Shown: positions 8,474 through 18,618 of the stretch, piece after piece
Layout: the number at the start of each line of letters is the position of its first letter
Numbering within the stretch: position 1 is the stretch's first letter
Origin: CAVTWD01 sp963738325
Lineage (GTDB): Bacteria > Actinomycetota > Acidimicrobiia > Acidimicrobiales > Ilumatobacteraceae
DNA: 64,000 nt
Assembly: GCA_963738325.1 (NCBI GenBank)
Contig: CAVTWD010000001.1
Span: 1-64,000 of the forward strand
Direction of reading: 5' to 3'
The notes under the pieces: generated by a model
Database searches by the model: none
What the model was told of the DNA's origin: nothing
Seen by the model: only the letters and a program-made list of their open reading frames with translations
Made by a program: the position numbers and the translations under genes

Positions 8474-10351
8474 TCAGCCCGGTGTCCGTTCCAAAGCCTG
8501 GGTGACCGATTGGGCGATGCCGTCGGCGTCGAGGCCGAGTTTGGCCAGGATGCGGTCGGGCTTGCCGTGCGGGATGAACTGCGGTGGCACGCCCAGGATC
8601 TCGACCCGGGGGCCGTCGCGGCCGGCGCAGCAGTCGGTGAGCTGATCAGCGATCAGCGCGCCCACGCCGCCCTCGCGGATCCCGTCCTCCATCGTCACCA
8701 CCAAGCGGTGCCGGGCCGCGTCGCGGATCATGTCCTGATCGAGGGGCCGGGCCACCCGCACGTCCCAGAGAGAGGCGGCGACGCCGCGCTCGGCCAGCAT
8801 CGCGGCCGCCCGCTCGGCGTTGGCCACCAGCTTCCCCACCGCGAGCAGGCACACCGTGCCGTCGCCCTCGATCACGCGCCGGGCATGGAGGCCGTGGCCC
8901 ACCTCGTCGTCGGGCACCTGGCGGGCCTGACCCTTCGGGTAGCGGATGCTCACCGGCCCCTCTTCGAGCTCGAGCGCGTCGTGGAGCATCACTTGGAGCT
9001 CCTGCGCCGAGGAGGGCGCGAACACCGTCATCCCCGGCACCTTCGTGAGCAGCGCCAGGTCGAAGATGCCGTGGTGCGACGGCCCGTCGTCGCCCGTGAT
9101 GCCGGCGCGGTCGAGGCAGAACACCACGTGCAGCCGGTGGAGGGCCACGTCGTAGACGACCTGGTCCCAAGCCCGGTTGAGGAAGGTCGAGTAGATGGCG
9201 AGGACAGGTCGCAGCCCGCCCATGGCCATGCCGGCGGAGGCGGTGACCGCGTGCTGCTCGGCGATGCCGACGTCGAAGAAGCGGTCGGGGAAGCGGTCCT
9301 GGAACGGGATCAAGCCTGTGGGCCCCGGCATGGCGGCCGTGATGGCGACGAGGCGCGGGTCGTGCTCGGCCTCTTTGATCACGGCCTCGGCGAAGGCCTG
9401 CGTGTACCCGCTCGGCACCGCCTTCGGGGGACCGGTGCGCGGGTCGAAGACCTGTGTGTCGTGAAGGTGCTTCTCGTCGTCGTCCTCCGCCGGCGGGTAC
9501 CCGCGCCCTTTCTGGGTCAACACGTGCACGACGATCGGCTCGTCGAACTCGGTGGCGTTGCGGAAGGCCCGCTCCATCTCTTCGATGTTGTGGCCGTCGA
9601 CCGGACCGACGTAACGGACGCCGAGCGATTCGAAGAACACGGGCGGGTTCACGTACTCGCGCACCGCCGCCTTCACCGCCTCGACGCCTTTCTCCGCTTG
9701 GCGCCCTACGATCGGCAGGCCCCGCAGGACCTCTTCCAGGCGGCGCTGCCGGCGCATGTACACCGGGTTCAGGCGGATGCGAGTGAGGCTCTCGGAGAGG
9801 TTGGACACGGTCGGGGCGTACGAGCGGCCGTTGTCGTTCAGCACGATGATCACGTTGCGGCCACTGTGCCCGAGGTTGTTGAGGGCCTCGTAGGCCATCC
9901 CTCCCGTCATCGAGCCATCGCCGATCACCGCGACGATGTGGCGATGGTCGTCGATGCCGGCGTCGCGCGCGCAGGCGAGCCCGTACGCGTAGGAGAGGAC
10001 GGTCGAAGCGTGGGAGTTCTCGATGAAGTCGTGGCGCGATTCCTCGCGGCTGGGGTAGCCGGAGAGGCCGCCGGACTGACGCAGTTCGGCGAAACCGGTT
10101 TGCCGGCCGGTGACGATCTTGTGGACGTAGGCCTGATGGCCGGTGTCCCAGAGGATGGCGTCGTCGGGTGAGTCGAAGACGCGGTGAAGGGCGAGGGTGA
10201 GCTCGACGGCGCCGAGGTTGGAGCCGAGGTGGCCGCCGTGCTCGGCGACGGCTTGCACGATGAAGTCGCGGATCTCCCCGGCCAGCTCCTCGAGTTCCGC
10301 AGGCGAGAGGCGGCGCACATCGGCCGGCTCGTGGATGGTGTCGATGATCAT
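8474..10351 (-). CDS. dxs: 1-deoxy-D-xylulose-5-phosphate synthase
   Basis: 625 aa, full length and intact. It makes DXP from pyruvate and glyceraldehyde-3-phosphate, the first step of the MEP isoprenoid pathway (also feeding thiamine and pyridoxal synthesis). The N-terminal domain has GGHLGSNLGAVELTLALH and the TPP/Mg motif GDGSMTGGMAYEALNN. The transketolase Pyr domain has the catalytic glutamate in DVGIAEQHAVTASAGMA. The start is ATG 10351 (MIIDTIHEPADV); the longer upstream open frame is rejected. It diverges from the SDR gene at 10453. Confidence 0.95.
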   Translation of the reverse strand: MIIDTIHEPADVRRLSPAELEELAGEIRDFIVQAVAEHGGHLGSNLGAVELTLALHRVFDSPDDAILWDTGHQAYVHKIVTGRQTGFAELRQSGGLSGYPSREESRHDFIENSHASTVLSYAYGLACARDAGIDDHRHIVAVIGDGSMTGGMAYEALNNLGHSGRNVIIVLNDNGRSYAPTVSNLSESLTRIRLNPVYMRRQRRLEEVLRGLPIVGRQAEKGVEAVKAAVREYVNPPVFFESLGVRYVGPVDGHNIEEMERAFRNATEFDEPIVVHVLTQKGRGYPPAEDDDEKHLHDTQVFDPRTGPPKAVPSGYTQAFAEAVIKEAEHDPRLVAITAAMPGPTGLIPFQDRFPDRFFDVGIAEQHAVTASAGMAMGGLRPVLAIYSTFLNRAWDQVVYDVALHRLHVVFCLDRAGITGDDGPSHHGIFDLALLTKVPGMTVFAPSSAQELQVMLHDALELEEGPVSIRYPKGQARQVPDDEVGHGLHARRVIEGDGTVCLLAVGKLVANAERAAAMLAERGVAASLWDVRVARPLDQDMIRDAARHRLVVTMEDGIREGGVGALIADQLTDCCAGRDGPRVEILGVPPQFIPHGKPDRILAKLGLDADGIAQSVTQALERTPG

Positions 10352-10452
10352 GGGTGGCGACTCCCTCGGGCCGCCGACGACCTTACTGCTCGCCGCTGGC
10401 CAGGGTGACACAGCGCGACGAAGATCCCACGCGGAGCACGGGAGGCCGAGGA

Positions 10453-11217
10453 ATGGGGCTGTTCGATCTGTCGGGGAAGGTGGCGCTCGTGACGGGCGGC
10501 AACGGTGGGATCGGCCTCGGCATGGCCGAGGGCCTCGCCGCGCAAGGAGCTGACGTCGCCATCTGGGGGACGAACCCGGAGAAGAACGCGACCGTGCGGG
10601 CGCGTCTGGCTCGCCACGGCCACCGCGTGCTCGACCTCGTCTGCGATGTCGGGGAGCAGTCGCAGGTCGACGCGGCGTTCGCGGCCACGGTCGGCGAGCT
10701 GGGTCGGGTCGATTCCTGCTTCGCCAACGCGGGCGTACCCGGCCGGGCACCGAGCTTCCTCGAGATGACCGACGACGAGTGGCACCGCGTCCTGCGGGTG
10801 AACTTGGACGGCGCCTTCTACACCCTCCAAGCCGCCGTCCGGCACATGGTCGGGCGCCCGGGTGGGGGCAGCCTGGTGGTGACGACGTCGGGGTCGGTCG
10901 TGCAGGGCCAGCCGCGCGGCGAGCACTATGGCGCGTCGAAGGCCGGGTTGGTGGGCCTCATGAAGGGCATCGCCATCGAGCACGCCCGCCACGGGATCCG
11001 GGCCAACGCCGTGCTGGCCCTGTGGACCGAGAGCGAGATGACGGCACCCGTGCTCAACTGGGACACCTTCGTGGCCAAGGTGATGCCGCGGATCCCCATG
11101 CGCCGTTGGGGGACGCCCGAGGACTTCGCCGGCATCGCCGTGTACCTGGCCAGCGACGCGTCGTCGTGGCACACCGGCGACATCATCACCCTCGACGGTG
11201 GCTATCTCAGCTTCTAG
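10453..11217 (+). CDS. SDR-family oxidoreductase
   Basis: 254 aa classical short-chain dehydrogenase. It has the nucleotide loop TGGNGGIGLGMA, an NAG-type segment read here as FANAGVPG, the Ser before the YGASKAG catalytic Tyr-Lys pair, and the C-terminal NAVLALWTESEM and DGGYLSF. The start ATG 10453 is preceded by GGAGGCCGAGGA. It is followed after ten bases by a TPP-dependent enzyme, so the two may act on the same 2-keto or hydroxy-acyl compound (inference). Confidence 0.85.
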   Translation: MGLFDLSGKVALVTGGNGGIGLGMAEGLAAQGADVAIWGTNPEKNATVRARLARHGHRVLDLVCDVGEQSQVDAAFAATVGELGRVDSCFANAGVPGRAPSFLEMTDDEWHRVLRVNLDGAFYTLQAAVRHMVGRPGGGSLVVTTSGSVVQGQPRGEHYGASKAGLVGLMKGIAIEHARHGIRANAVLALWTESEMTAPVLNWDTFVAKVMPRIPMRRWGTPEDFAGIAVYLASDASSWHTGDIITLDGGYLSF

Positions 11218-11227
11218 CTTCCGGGGG

Positions 11228-12846
11228 ATGACACAGCGGATGACCGGTCATGCCGGCGAGCAGGCGCTGGCCGCCCTGCGCCCGTTCGGGGTCGACGTCA
11301 TGTTCACCTTGAACGGCGGCCATGTCTGGCCGCTGTACGAGGCCGCTCGCAACCAAGGGGTCCGGATCGTCGACACACGCCACGAGCAGACGGCCACGTT
11401 CGCGGCCGAGGCCTACGCCAAGCTCACCCGCACCCCCGGCCTCGCGGTGCTCACGGCGGGCCCGGGCGTGACCAACGGCGTGTCCGCCATCACGACCGCG
11501 TGGTTCAACGGCTCGCCCCTCGTGGTGCTCGGCGGGCGCGCCCCACAACGGCGGTGGGGTGCCGGTTCGCTGCAGGAGCTGGACCACGTGCCGATCGTCG
11601 GCTCCATCACGAAGTCGGCCGCCACGATCTTCTCCCCGGATGCGGCAGCCAAGCAGGTGCACGAAGCGGCGGTCACGGCCCTCACCCCGCATCGCGGTCC
11701 CGGTCTTCTTGGACTTCCCCCTGGACGTGTTCTCGCCCGCGGAGGTGGATGTCCCCGATGCCGAGACGGTCCGTGGTCCCGAGCCCGATCCCGAGGCCGT
11801 CGACCTCCTCGCCGCTCGCATCGCCGCCGCGGAGCGTCCCGCCTTCGTCATCGGCAGCGACGTCTACTGGGCCGGCGCGTGGGAGAACTGGCAGCGCGCC
11901 GCCGAGCACCTGCGCGTCCCGTGCTGGTTCAACGGGCTCGGGCGTGGCTGCCTCCCGGCCGACCACGAGCTGGCCTTCACCCGGACGCGCGGCCTCCTCA
12001 AGACCGACGCCGACCTCGTGGTGGTGGTGGGCACCAAGCTCGACTTCCGGCTCGGCTTCGGACGTTTCGGCTCGGCCGCGGTGGCCCACGTCGCCGACGC
12101 GCCCGAGAGCGCGTCGCCGCCGGCCAACCTTGCCCAGGTCCTCATCGGCGAGCTCGCCGCCGTGGCCGACCTGCTCGCGCGAGTACCAGGACGAGATCGC
12201 GCACGACGCTTGGATCGCCACGGTTCGCGGGAGGGAAGCCGCCGCGGCCGCCCTCGACGCGCCGCTGCTGACCTCGGACGCCGACCCGATCAAGCCGACC
12301 CGCGTCTACGGCGAGTTGGCCCGCCGGCTCGAGCGTGACGCCGTGGTGATCTGCGACGGTGGCGACTTCGCCTCGTACGCGGGCAAGTACGTCGAGGTCT
12401 ACCAGGCGGGCTGCTGGCTCGACACCGGGCCGTACGGCTGCCTCGGCAACGGCCCCGGCTATGCCATCGCGGCGCGGGTGGCGAGACCCGCGGCGCAGAT
12501 CGTCGCCCTCCTCGGCGACGGGGCGGCTGGCTTCAGCCTCATGGATGCCGATTCGCTCGTGCGCCATGGCCTGCCCGTGGTGATGATCGTCGGCAACAAC
12601 GGCATGTGGGGCCTCGAGAAGCATCCGATGCAGGCGGTGTACGGCTGGGACGTGGCCTGCGATCTGCAGCCGGGCTGCCGCTACGACCAGGTGGTGCGTG
12701 CTCTCGGGGGCGCGGGTGAGACGGTCACGCGGCCGGACGAGATCGGACCCGCCCTCCACCGCGCCTTCGCCGCCGGCGTTCCCTATCTCGTCAACGTCGT
12801 GACCGACCCCAGCGACGTGTATCCCCGTTCCTCCAACCTCGGCTGA
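11228..12846 (+). CDS. Acetolactate synthase-like thiamine-diphosphate enzyme, two frameshifts
   Basis: About 539 aa when three frames are joined (breaks near 11697 and 12180). The N-terminal Pyr domain has the catalytic glutamate in DTRHEQTATFAAEAYAK and GPGVTNGVSAI. The middle domain reads FLDFPLDVFSPAEVDVPDAE onward. The C-terminal PP domain has the TPP motif LLGDGAAGFSLMDADS ending in VGNNGMWGLEKH. It belongs to the acetolactate synthase/oxalyl-CoA decarboxylase superfamily; no ilvN partner is present, so it is probably not a biosynthetic ALS. The exact substrate is unknown. Confidence 0.8.
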
Positions 12847-12904
12847 GTCGGGCGGCGCGACCGGCGTTCGACGCAGAGCGCGCCCCGAGCCCGGCCGGTT
12901 CGGC

Positions 12905-13471
12905 TCAGCCGCCCTCCCAGAGCGCGCACCCGAGCGCGCCGTACAGGGCGGGGGGAACCTTGGCGTCGCTGCAGACCCCGGAGGTCCCGAAGTTCGCCAG
13001 GCTCCAGGTGTCGCCCCTGGCCTGGAAGACGGCGAAGGCGCGGTCCTCGCCCGGGGCACCGACCACCATCGAAGCCCATCCCCCTGCGCACGAGGGACGC
13101 TCGGCTCCCGTGCCCGGAGGCAAGCCTCCCTGGGCCGCTTGGAGGATGCCGAAGAGCTCCGTGGAGCTGCAGGGCGGGCCAACCGGCGCCACGGTGGGCG
13201 TCGAGGTGACGGCGGTGGCCCGGGCGCCTGTCGAGGAACGCGTGTCGAGGAACCGCGCGGTCGAGGAACCGCGCGTCGAGGAACCCGTCCTCGAGGAAGC
13301 GTGCGTCGAGGTCGGGGCCTCGGCGGTTGGGGCCGCCGTCGACGTAGCCGGCGTCGTCGCGCCTGGCGTGGCCGCCGTCGTCGCCGCGGAGCCTGAGGTC
13401 GAGGCCGCGCCGCCGGCAGTGCCACTCGACGAGCAGGCGGCGACGCCGAACGCGGTGGCGACGATGACCAT
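12905..13471 (-). CDS. Ser/Thr-rich putative lipoprotein
   Basis: 188 aa. A short signal ends in FGVAACSSSG, a plausible lipobox. Residues 20-95 are low complexity (Ala, Thr, Ser, Pro) and include a tandemly repeated segment (SSRTGSSTRGSSTARFLD). The last 90 residues are a small domain with four cysteines (PPCSSTE, RPSCAGG, SGVCSDA, LGCALW) that could form two disulfides. No family recognised. The signal is short, so translation may begin upstream at a non-ATG codon. Confidence 0.65.
   Translation of the reverse strand: MVIVATAFGVAACSSSGTAGGAASTSGSAATTAATPGATTPATSTAAPTAEAPTSTHASSRTGSSTRGSSTARFLDTRSSTGARATAVTSTPTVAPVGPPCSSTELFGILQAAQGGLPPGTGAERPSCAGGWASMVVGAPGEDRAFAVFQARGDTWSLANFGTSGVCSDAKVPPALYGALGCALWEGG
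13210..13310 (-). repeat. Short imperfect tandem repeat inside the lipoprotein gene
   Basis: About five imperfect copies of a 15-18 bp unit with the core GTCGAGGAACCGCG lie between 13210 and 13310. They encode the Ser/Arg/Thr-rich linker of the lipoprotein on the minus strand. Confidence 0.8.
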
Positions 13472-13507
13472 GGCCGAGAGCCCGGGCCGCCGCGTCGCGA
13501 CCCCGTG

Positions 13508-13885
13508 TCACCGGCTCTTCTCGAGGAACCGCGCCCGATCGACGATCACCCGGGTGACCTTGCCGGCGGCCACGAGGCCGCAGTCGTCGGTGACCGTCAC
13601 GGTGAACGTGAGCCGGCGGCCCTCCACCTTCTCGAGGGTGGCTTCGGCGGCGACGACGCTGCCCACGGCGGTCGGCTGCAGGTGGTCGAGCTGGATGCGC
13701 ATCCCGACCGACGTCTGGCCGGGCTCGAGCGCGGCGCCGAGGGCACGCACGGCCGCTTCCTCGCAAAGGGCGACGATCCGGGGAGTGGCCAGCACCGGGA
13801 CGTCGCCGGACGCGAACGCCACGGCGGTGTCCGCGTCCTTCACGCTCAGCTCGAGCTTGGCCGACAACCCGGGTTCCAAGGGCAC
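13508..13885 (-). CDS. Fluoroacetyl-CoA thioesterase-like hot-dog protein
   Basis: About 125 aa from GTG 13885. It matches the thioesterase/hot-dog family related to FlK: LEPGLSAKLELSVKDADTA at the start, then VPVLATPRIVALCEEAA, and DHLQPTAVGSVVAAEATLEK. The longer open frame upstream lacks family similarity and overlaps the tldD promoter, so I prefer the internal GTG. It probably hydrolyses or proof-reads acyl-CoA thioesters. It lies 37 nt upstream of the lipoprotein gene on the same strand. Confidence 0.75.
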   Translation of the reverse strand: MPLEPGLSAKLELSVKDADTAVAFASGDVPVLATPRIVALCEEAAVRALGAALEPGQTSVGMRIQLDHLQPTAVGSVVAAEATLEKVEGRRLTFTVTVTDDCGLVAAGKVTRVIVDRARFLEKSR

Positions 13886-14012
13886 CAACTGGAGGTTAGG
13901 AGCGCGACATCGACCGCGGCCAACGCGCCCCTCGCCTGGCGGAGGGCGCTTCCGCCAGGCTGGTCCCGGGCGCCGGTCGGTAGCCTGACCCGGTCGCGAG
14001 AGGAGCTCGTCC

Positions 14013-15421
14013 ATGACTGACACGGCGATGATCGATCCGGCTGTCCTCCAACGGGTCCTGGGTGCGGCCGTGCGCACCGGCGGTGAGTTCGCCGAGATCT
14101 ACGTGGAGGACAAGCGTTCCTCCTCCGCTGCCCTCGACGACGGCAAGGTCGAACAGGTCACCTCGGGTCGCGATCGCGGCGCCGGGGTGCGGGTCGTGGC
14201 CGGGGAGACGACGGGCTACGCCCACACCGCGGATTTGACGGAGGCCGGGCTGTTGGCCGCGGCGGAAGCCGCTTCCGCGGCGGCTCGATCGGGCGGTGGC
14301 GGGGCCAAGGTCGTCGACCTGTCCCGCCGGATCGTGCGGCCGGTCAACACGGTGGCGACGTACCCGGAGACCGTGGAGAAGGCGGTCAAGGTCGAGCTGC
14401 TGCAACGCGCCGACCATGCGGCGCGGGCCGCGGGCTCGTCGATCGTGCAGGTGTCGGCGGGCTACGGGGACAGTCGCAAGCACATCCTGGTGGTCAACAC
14501 CGATGGCCTCCTGGCCGACGACGACCAGGTGCGCACGCTGTTCCGCGTCTCGGTCGTGGCCCAGGGCGACGCCGGCATGCAGACCGGCTACCAGAGCCTC
14601 GGTCACACCATCGGCTTCGAGCTGTTCGACCGCTACGACGTGGAGGAGGTGGCGCGGCTGGCCGCCGCGCAGGCGCTCACCAAGCTCGACGCCCGACCGG
14701 CCCCGTCGGGCACGTTGCCGGTCGTGATCAAAGCCGGCAGTGGTGGTGTCCTCTTCCACGAGGCGTGCGGCCACGGCCTCGAGGCTGATCTCATCGCCAA
14801 GGGGGCGTCGGTGTTCAAGGGCCGGGTGGGCGAGCGGGTGGCCTCCCCGCTCGTGACCCTCGTCGACGACGGGACCATGGCCGGCGAGTGGGGCGCGCAT
14901 CGAGCATCGACGACGAGGGCCATCCGGCGCAGCGCAACGTGCTCATCCACGACGGCGTCCTCACCGACTACATGTGGGACTTCCTGCGCTCGCGCAAGGA
15001 GGGCCGCCCCCAGTCGGGGAACGGCCGGCGGCAGAGCTACCAGTACCTGCCGATGGTGCGCATGACCAACACCTTCGTCCTGAACGGCGCCGACGATCCC
15101 GATGAGATCATGCGAGCCACCGATCACGGCGTCTATGTGGCGCAACTCGGGGGCGGGCAGGTGAACACCGCCTCAGGCGACTTCGTCTTCGGCATGACCG
15201 AGGCCTACATGATCGAAGGCGGCGAGCTGACGGAGCCGATCCGGGAGGGCAACCTCATCGGAAACGGGCCGCAGGTGTTGCAGGAGATCGACCTCTTGGG
15301 CAACGACTTCGCCATGGGCATGCCGGGCACGTGCGGCAAGGATGGCCAGGGGGTGCCGGTTGGCGACGGCCAGCCGACGCTGCGGGTGCGGGCCCTGACG
15401 GTCGGGGGGACTGCGGCGTGA
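14013..15421 (+). CDS. tldD: TldD-type metalloprotease, one frameshift
   Basis: About 469 aa. TldD pairs with TldE/PmbA to form a zinc protease that degrades unfolded or modified peptides. The zinc motif is visible as HEACGHGLEAD (HExxxH). The C-terminal part YMIEGGELTEPIREGNLIGN is highly characteristic. A single-base change near 14893 shifts the frame from GTMAGEWGA to SSIDDEGHPAQRNVLI. The start is ATG 14013. Its stop overlaps the tldE GTG by four bases, so the two are translationally coupled. Confidence 0.88.
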
Positions 15422-16770
15422 GCGGCTGGGAGAGCGGGCTCTTGCCGATCGCCGAGCGGGTGGCCGCTCAGGCGCGCCCGGGCGAGGAGGTGGAGGCGTA
15501 CGTGGCCCGCTCGCTCGGCACGAGCGTGCGGGTCTACGAGGGCGAGATCGAGCAGCTGCAGTCGGCGCAGAGCGAGGGGATCGGCATCCGCGTGGTCGTT
15601 GAAGGGCGCACTGGCTTCGCCTACGGCGGCGCTGCTCGACGAGGCGTCGGTGGCCGAGGTGCTGGCCGAGGCGCGTGACAACGTCGCCTTCGGCACACCC
15701 GACGAGTGGGCCGGCGTCGCGAGACCCGACGGGGTGGCGGTGGCCCCGCTCGACCTCTGGCGCGACGACCTCGCCGAGTTCCCGACCGACGAGAAGGTCT
15801 CGCTGGCGATGGAGCTCGAGCGCTTGACGCTGGCTCAGGACGTGAGGGTGCGGGTCGAGCAGGCGGAGTACTCCGACAGCTTGGGCGAAGCGGCGGTCGC
15901 CACCTCCACGGGGATCGCCACCGCGGGTCGGGAGAGTGGCTGCTACCTCGTCGTGTCGACGCTCGCGTCGGAGGGCGACGAGACACAGACCGGGTTCGCC
16001 TTCTCCGTCGGTCGAGGCCCCGACGAGCTCGACCTCGCCAAGGCCGCTTCGGAAGGCGCCGAGCGGGCGACGCGGCTGCTCGGGGCGACCAAGCCACGCA
16101 GCCGCCGCGCCACGTTGGTCTTCGATCCCTACGTCACGGCCCAGTTCCTGTCGGTGCTCTCCGCCACGCTGAACGGGGAAGCCGTCCTCAAGGGGCGGTC
16201 GCTCTTCGCCAACCGGATCGGTGAGGAGGTGGCGTCGCCGGTCTTCACGTTGGCCGACGATCCGACCAACCCACTCGCGTTCTCGGCGACGGAGGTCGAC
16301 GGCGAGGGCCTGGCCTGCCGCCCGACGTCGCTCATCGAGGCCGGAGTGCTCAAGGGCTTCGTGCAGTCCTCGTACAGCGGGCGCAGGAGCGGGACGGCAT
16401 CCACCGCCAACGCCGTCCGGGGGTTCAAGTCGACGCCGTCGTGCGCCGCCATTGCGTTGGCACTGCAACCGGGAGCGCCGCCTGCAGCCCGAGCTCATCG
16501 CCGGCATCGACGACGGTGTGGTGATCCAGGAGGTCTCCGGTCTCCACTCGGGTGTGAACCCGATCTCCGGCGACTTCTCGACCGGCGCCTCCGGTCTCGT
16601 GATCGCCAACGGATCGCTCGGTGGCCCGGTGCGCGAGTTCACCATCGCCTCCACCATCCAGAAGATGCTGAAGGACGTCGTCGAGGTCGGGGGCCGACCT
16701 CGAATGGCTGCCGATGCGAGCCGCCGGGGTCAGCCTCGTCGTGCACGACGTGATGGTCAGCGGGGCCTGA
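15418..16770 (+). CDS. pmbA: TldE/PmbA-type protein, three frameshifts
   Basis: About 450 aa, partner of TldD. GTG 15418 overlaps the tldD stop (GTGA). Four segments join: YVARSLGTSVRVYEGEIEQ, then ASVAEVLAEARDNVAFGTPD through VRGFKSTPSC, then GVNPISGDFSTGASGLVI with REFTIASTIQKMLKDVV, and finally DLEWLPMRAAGVSLVVHDVM. Breaks are near 15628, 16480 and 16698. It lacks the HExxxH motif, as TldE proteins do. Three breaks in one housekeeping gene point to sequencing indels. Confidence 0.85.
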
Positions 16771-16815
16771 GCGCGCCCGACGGTCGCGGTTCGGGCCGCG
16801 CTCTAACCTGCCGCG

Positions 16816-18097
16816 GTGGACTCCTCGCCCGGGGTGACGAGAGTGATTCGGTTGTCAGCGACGAACGACCGGATCCCTCTCAAGGCGTTGGGTGTGAGGA
16901 AGGGGCAACCGGTCATCGCCTTTGCCGGGACGACGGCGGATCTGGATCCGGAGTCGATGGCGCGCTTCTACCCGTTCATTCGCACCTTGGCCGCGACGGC
17001 CGCCGACAACGGCGCCGTTGTCGTCACGGGCGGAACCGACGCCGGGGTGATCCGCCTGCTCGGGCTGTCGCTCCAGTCGCTGCCGGAACCGCCGAGGCTC
17101 ATCGGCGTCGCGCCGGCTGGGCTCATCGCCAGCGACGGCCAGGCGAGCGCGCTCGACGGCGCCGATGCCGAACCCGTCGCCGGTGCCGGTCAGGCGGACT
17201 CATCCGAGCGCGTCCAACCCGACCCGAACCATGACGCCCTCCTGTTGGTTCCGGGCGCCCATTGGGGTGACGAGACCCCCGTGCTCTCACGCCTGGTGAA
17301 GGAGATCTCGGACGGACAACCTGCCGTGCTCGTCGTGGTCGGTGGAGGAGCGGGCGCGCTCGTCGAGGTCGTCGAGCACGCGCGCCAGAAGCGACCCATC
17401 GTCGTGCTCGGACGCTCCGGACGGCTGGCCGACGACCTCGCCAATCTACGGCTCGAGGCAGGCGGGGCCGCCTCGGCGCCGATCAGCATTCGCGAGGTCC
17501 ACGTGGTCGATTTGTCAGAGTCGCCGTCGCGGCTCAGAGCATTGCTCGCGCTGCTGCTCAGCCAATCCCGCTCGCCCGGGTTGAGGCGACGGTTTCCCGT
17601 CTTGTCGGTCTGGCCCCGTCTGCGCCGGCCGAAGGTCACTTCGCCACTGCCGTTCGGCCTCGACGCGGGCCAGGTGTATCCGGAGCTCCATGACGCGATC
17701 GTCGAGGGTTACCGGGAGGTGTACCCGTTCTTCGCGGAATGTGACCAGACTGCCCTGGCGGAGCAGCAGCGGTATCGTCGTTTTGTGGTGGTGGCCATAT
17801 TCGGCGGCCTCCTCACCACATTCTTCGCTGCCATCCAAGCCGGGCTGCCCGCCGAATGGTGGCCGGGCGTCGCCGTGGCGACCCTGGGTGCGTCCACGAC
17901 AGCGGTGACCACCGTGGCACGGCGACAAGGGGCACTCGACAGCTACCTCCTGGCTCGCATCCGCGGAGCGGCTGCGCTCACGCTATGTCCTCTACGTCGC
18001 CAGCATGCCGGACGTCGACGCCGCGGCCCACCGCGCTCAGCTCCGTGCCCTACAAGAGGACGTCGCTCGGATCCGCTTCGGGCAGGTGAAGGGATGA
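16816..18097 (+). CDS. TRPM-type SLOG (LSDAT) domain fused to a 2-TM SLATT domain
   Basis: About 427 aa. Residues 28-235 form a SLOG-superfamily Rossmann domain of the prokaryotic TRPM-like (LSDAT) type: PVIAFAGTTADLD, VVVTGGTDAGVIRLLG, NHDALLLVPGAHWGDETPV, and VVGGGAGALVEVVEHA with VLGRSGRLADDL. Such domains bind nucleotide-derived ligands. Two membrane helices follow at about 320-363, then a helical tail, together a SLATT-like effector. A frameshift near 17950 must be crossed; after it the frame reads SRYVLYVASMPDVDAAAHRA and stops at 18097, overlapping the next ATG (ATGA). GTG 16816 is the likely start (GTG 16834 is an alternative). Known SLOG-SLATT pairs are predicted membrane-disrupting conflict systems. 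Confidence 0.72.
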
Positions 18098-18618
18098 GCG
18101 AGCCGCGGCAAGAGGAATTCCTTCTCGCGTACCGTTCCCATCGCGTCGATGACCAGATGGCTTTCTACGCGCGACGCGCGCGCGAGAACGAGAGGGCTCG
18201 CAGAGAGGCGCTCTGGATCTCGGCCGTCTGCCTGGTCCTCGCGGCGCTGTTCGGGGCGTTGGCGACCGCCGACGAGGCCCGCCGCCAGATGTGGGCGGTG
18301 CTCGCGGCGGGCTTCGGCGCGCTGGCGACGGCGGTAGGAGCCTTCGAGGCCGCCTTCGGCTTCGAGCGGTTGTCCCGCCAGTACGAGGACACCCGCGGCG
18401 CACTGCACATCGCGGACGTGGACGGCCCCCAGACGACGGCCGATGGCGGAGCGGTCGATTCGAAGGACCTGTTCGAGTTCGTCGAGAGGGTGGAAGACAT
18501 CCTCCGGAGCGAGGTGGACACGTGGTCGCAAGTCACGGCGATGTCGGGGCGTGAGGGGACGGCGCCGGCGGACGATGCCCAGAGATCACCGCTCGCCCCG
18601 CCCAAGGCCGGGACGTGA
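18094..18618 (+). CDS. Stand-alone SLATT-like two-TM protein
   Basis: 174 aa. It begins MSEPRQEEFLLAYRSHRVDD, followed by DQMAFYARRARENERARR, a segment typical of SLATT proteins just before the membrane hairpin. Two helices are at about 40-57 (LWISAVCLVLAALFGALA) and 64-82 (WAVLAAGFGALATAVGAF). A soluble helical C-terminus follows (DLFEFVERVEDILRSEVDTW). ATG 18094 overlaps the stop of the SLOG-SLATT gene and its own stop overlaps the next GTG, so all three should be co-translated. Assignment is by domain layout, not by search. Confidence 0.68.
   Translation: MSEPRQEEFLLAYRSHRVDDQMAFYARRARENERARREALWISAVCLVLAALFGALATADEARRQMWAVLAAGFGALATAVGAFEAAFGFERLSRQYEDTRGALHIADVDGPQTTADGGAVDSKDLFEFVERVEDILRSEVDTWSQVTAMSGREGTAPADDAQRSPLAPPKAGT

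Noticed and set aside
7574..10171. 865-codon plus-strand open frame
   Set aside because: It is antisense to hisN and dxs, both of which have full family motifs. Its translation is Val/Arg/His-rich and low in hydrophobic patterning, typical of complementary frames in GC-rich genes.
11207..12293. Minus-strand open frames opposite the TPP enzyme
   Set aside because: Complement of the Pyr and middle domains; no independent motifs.
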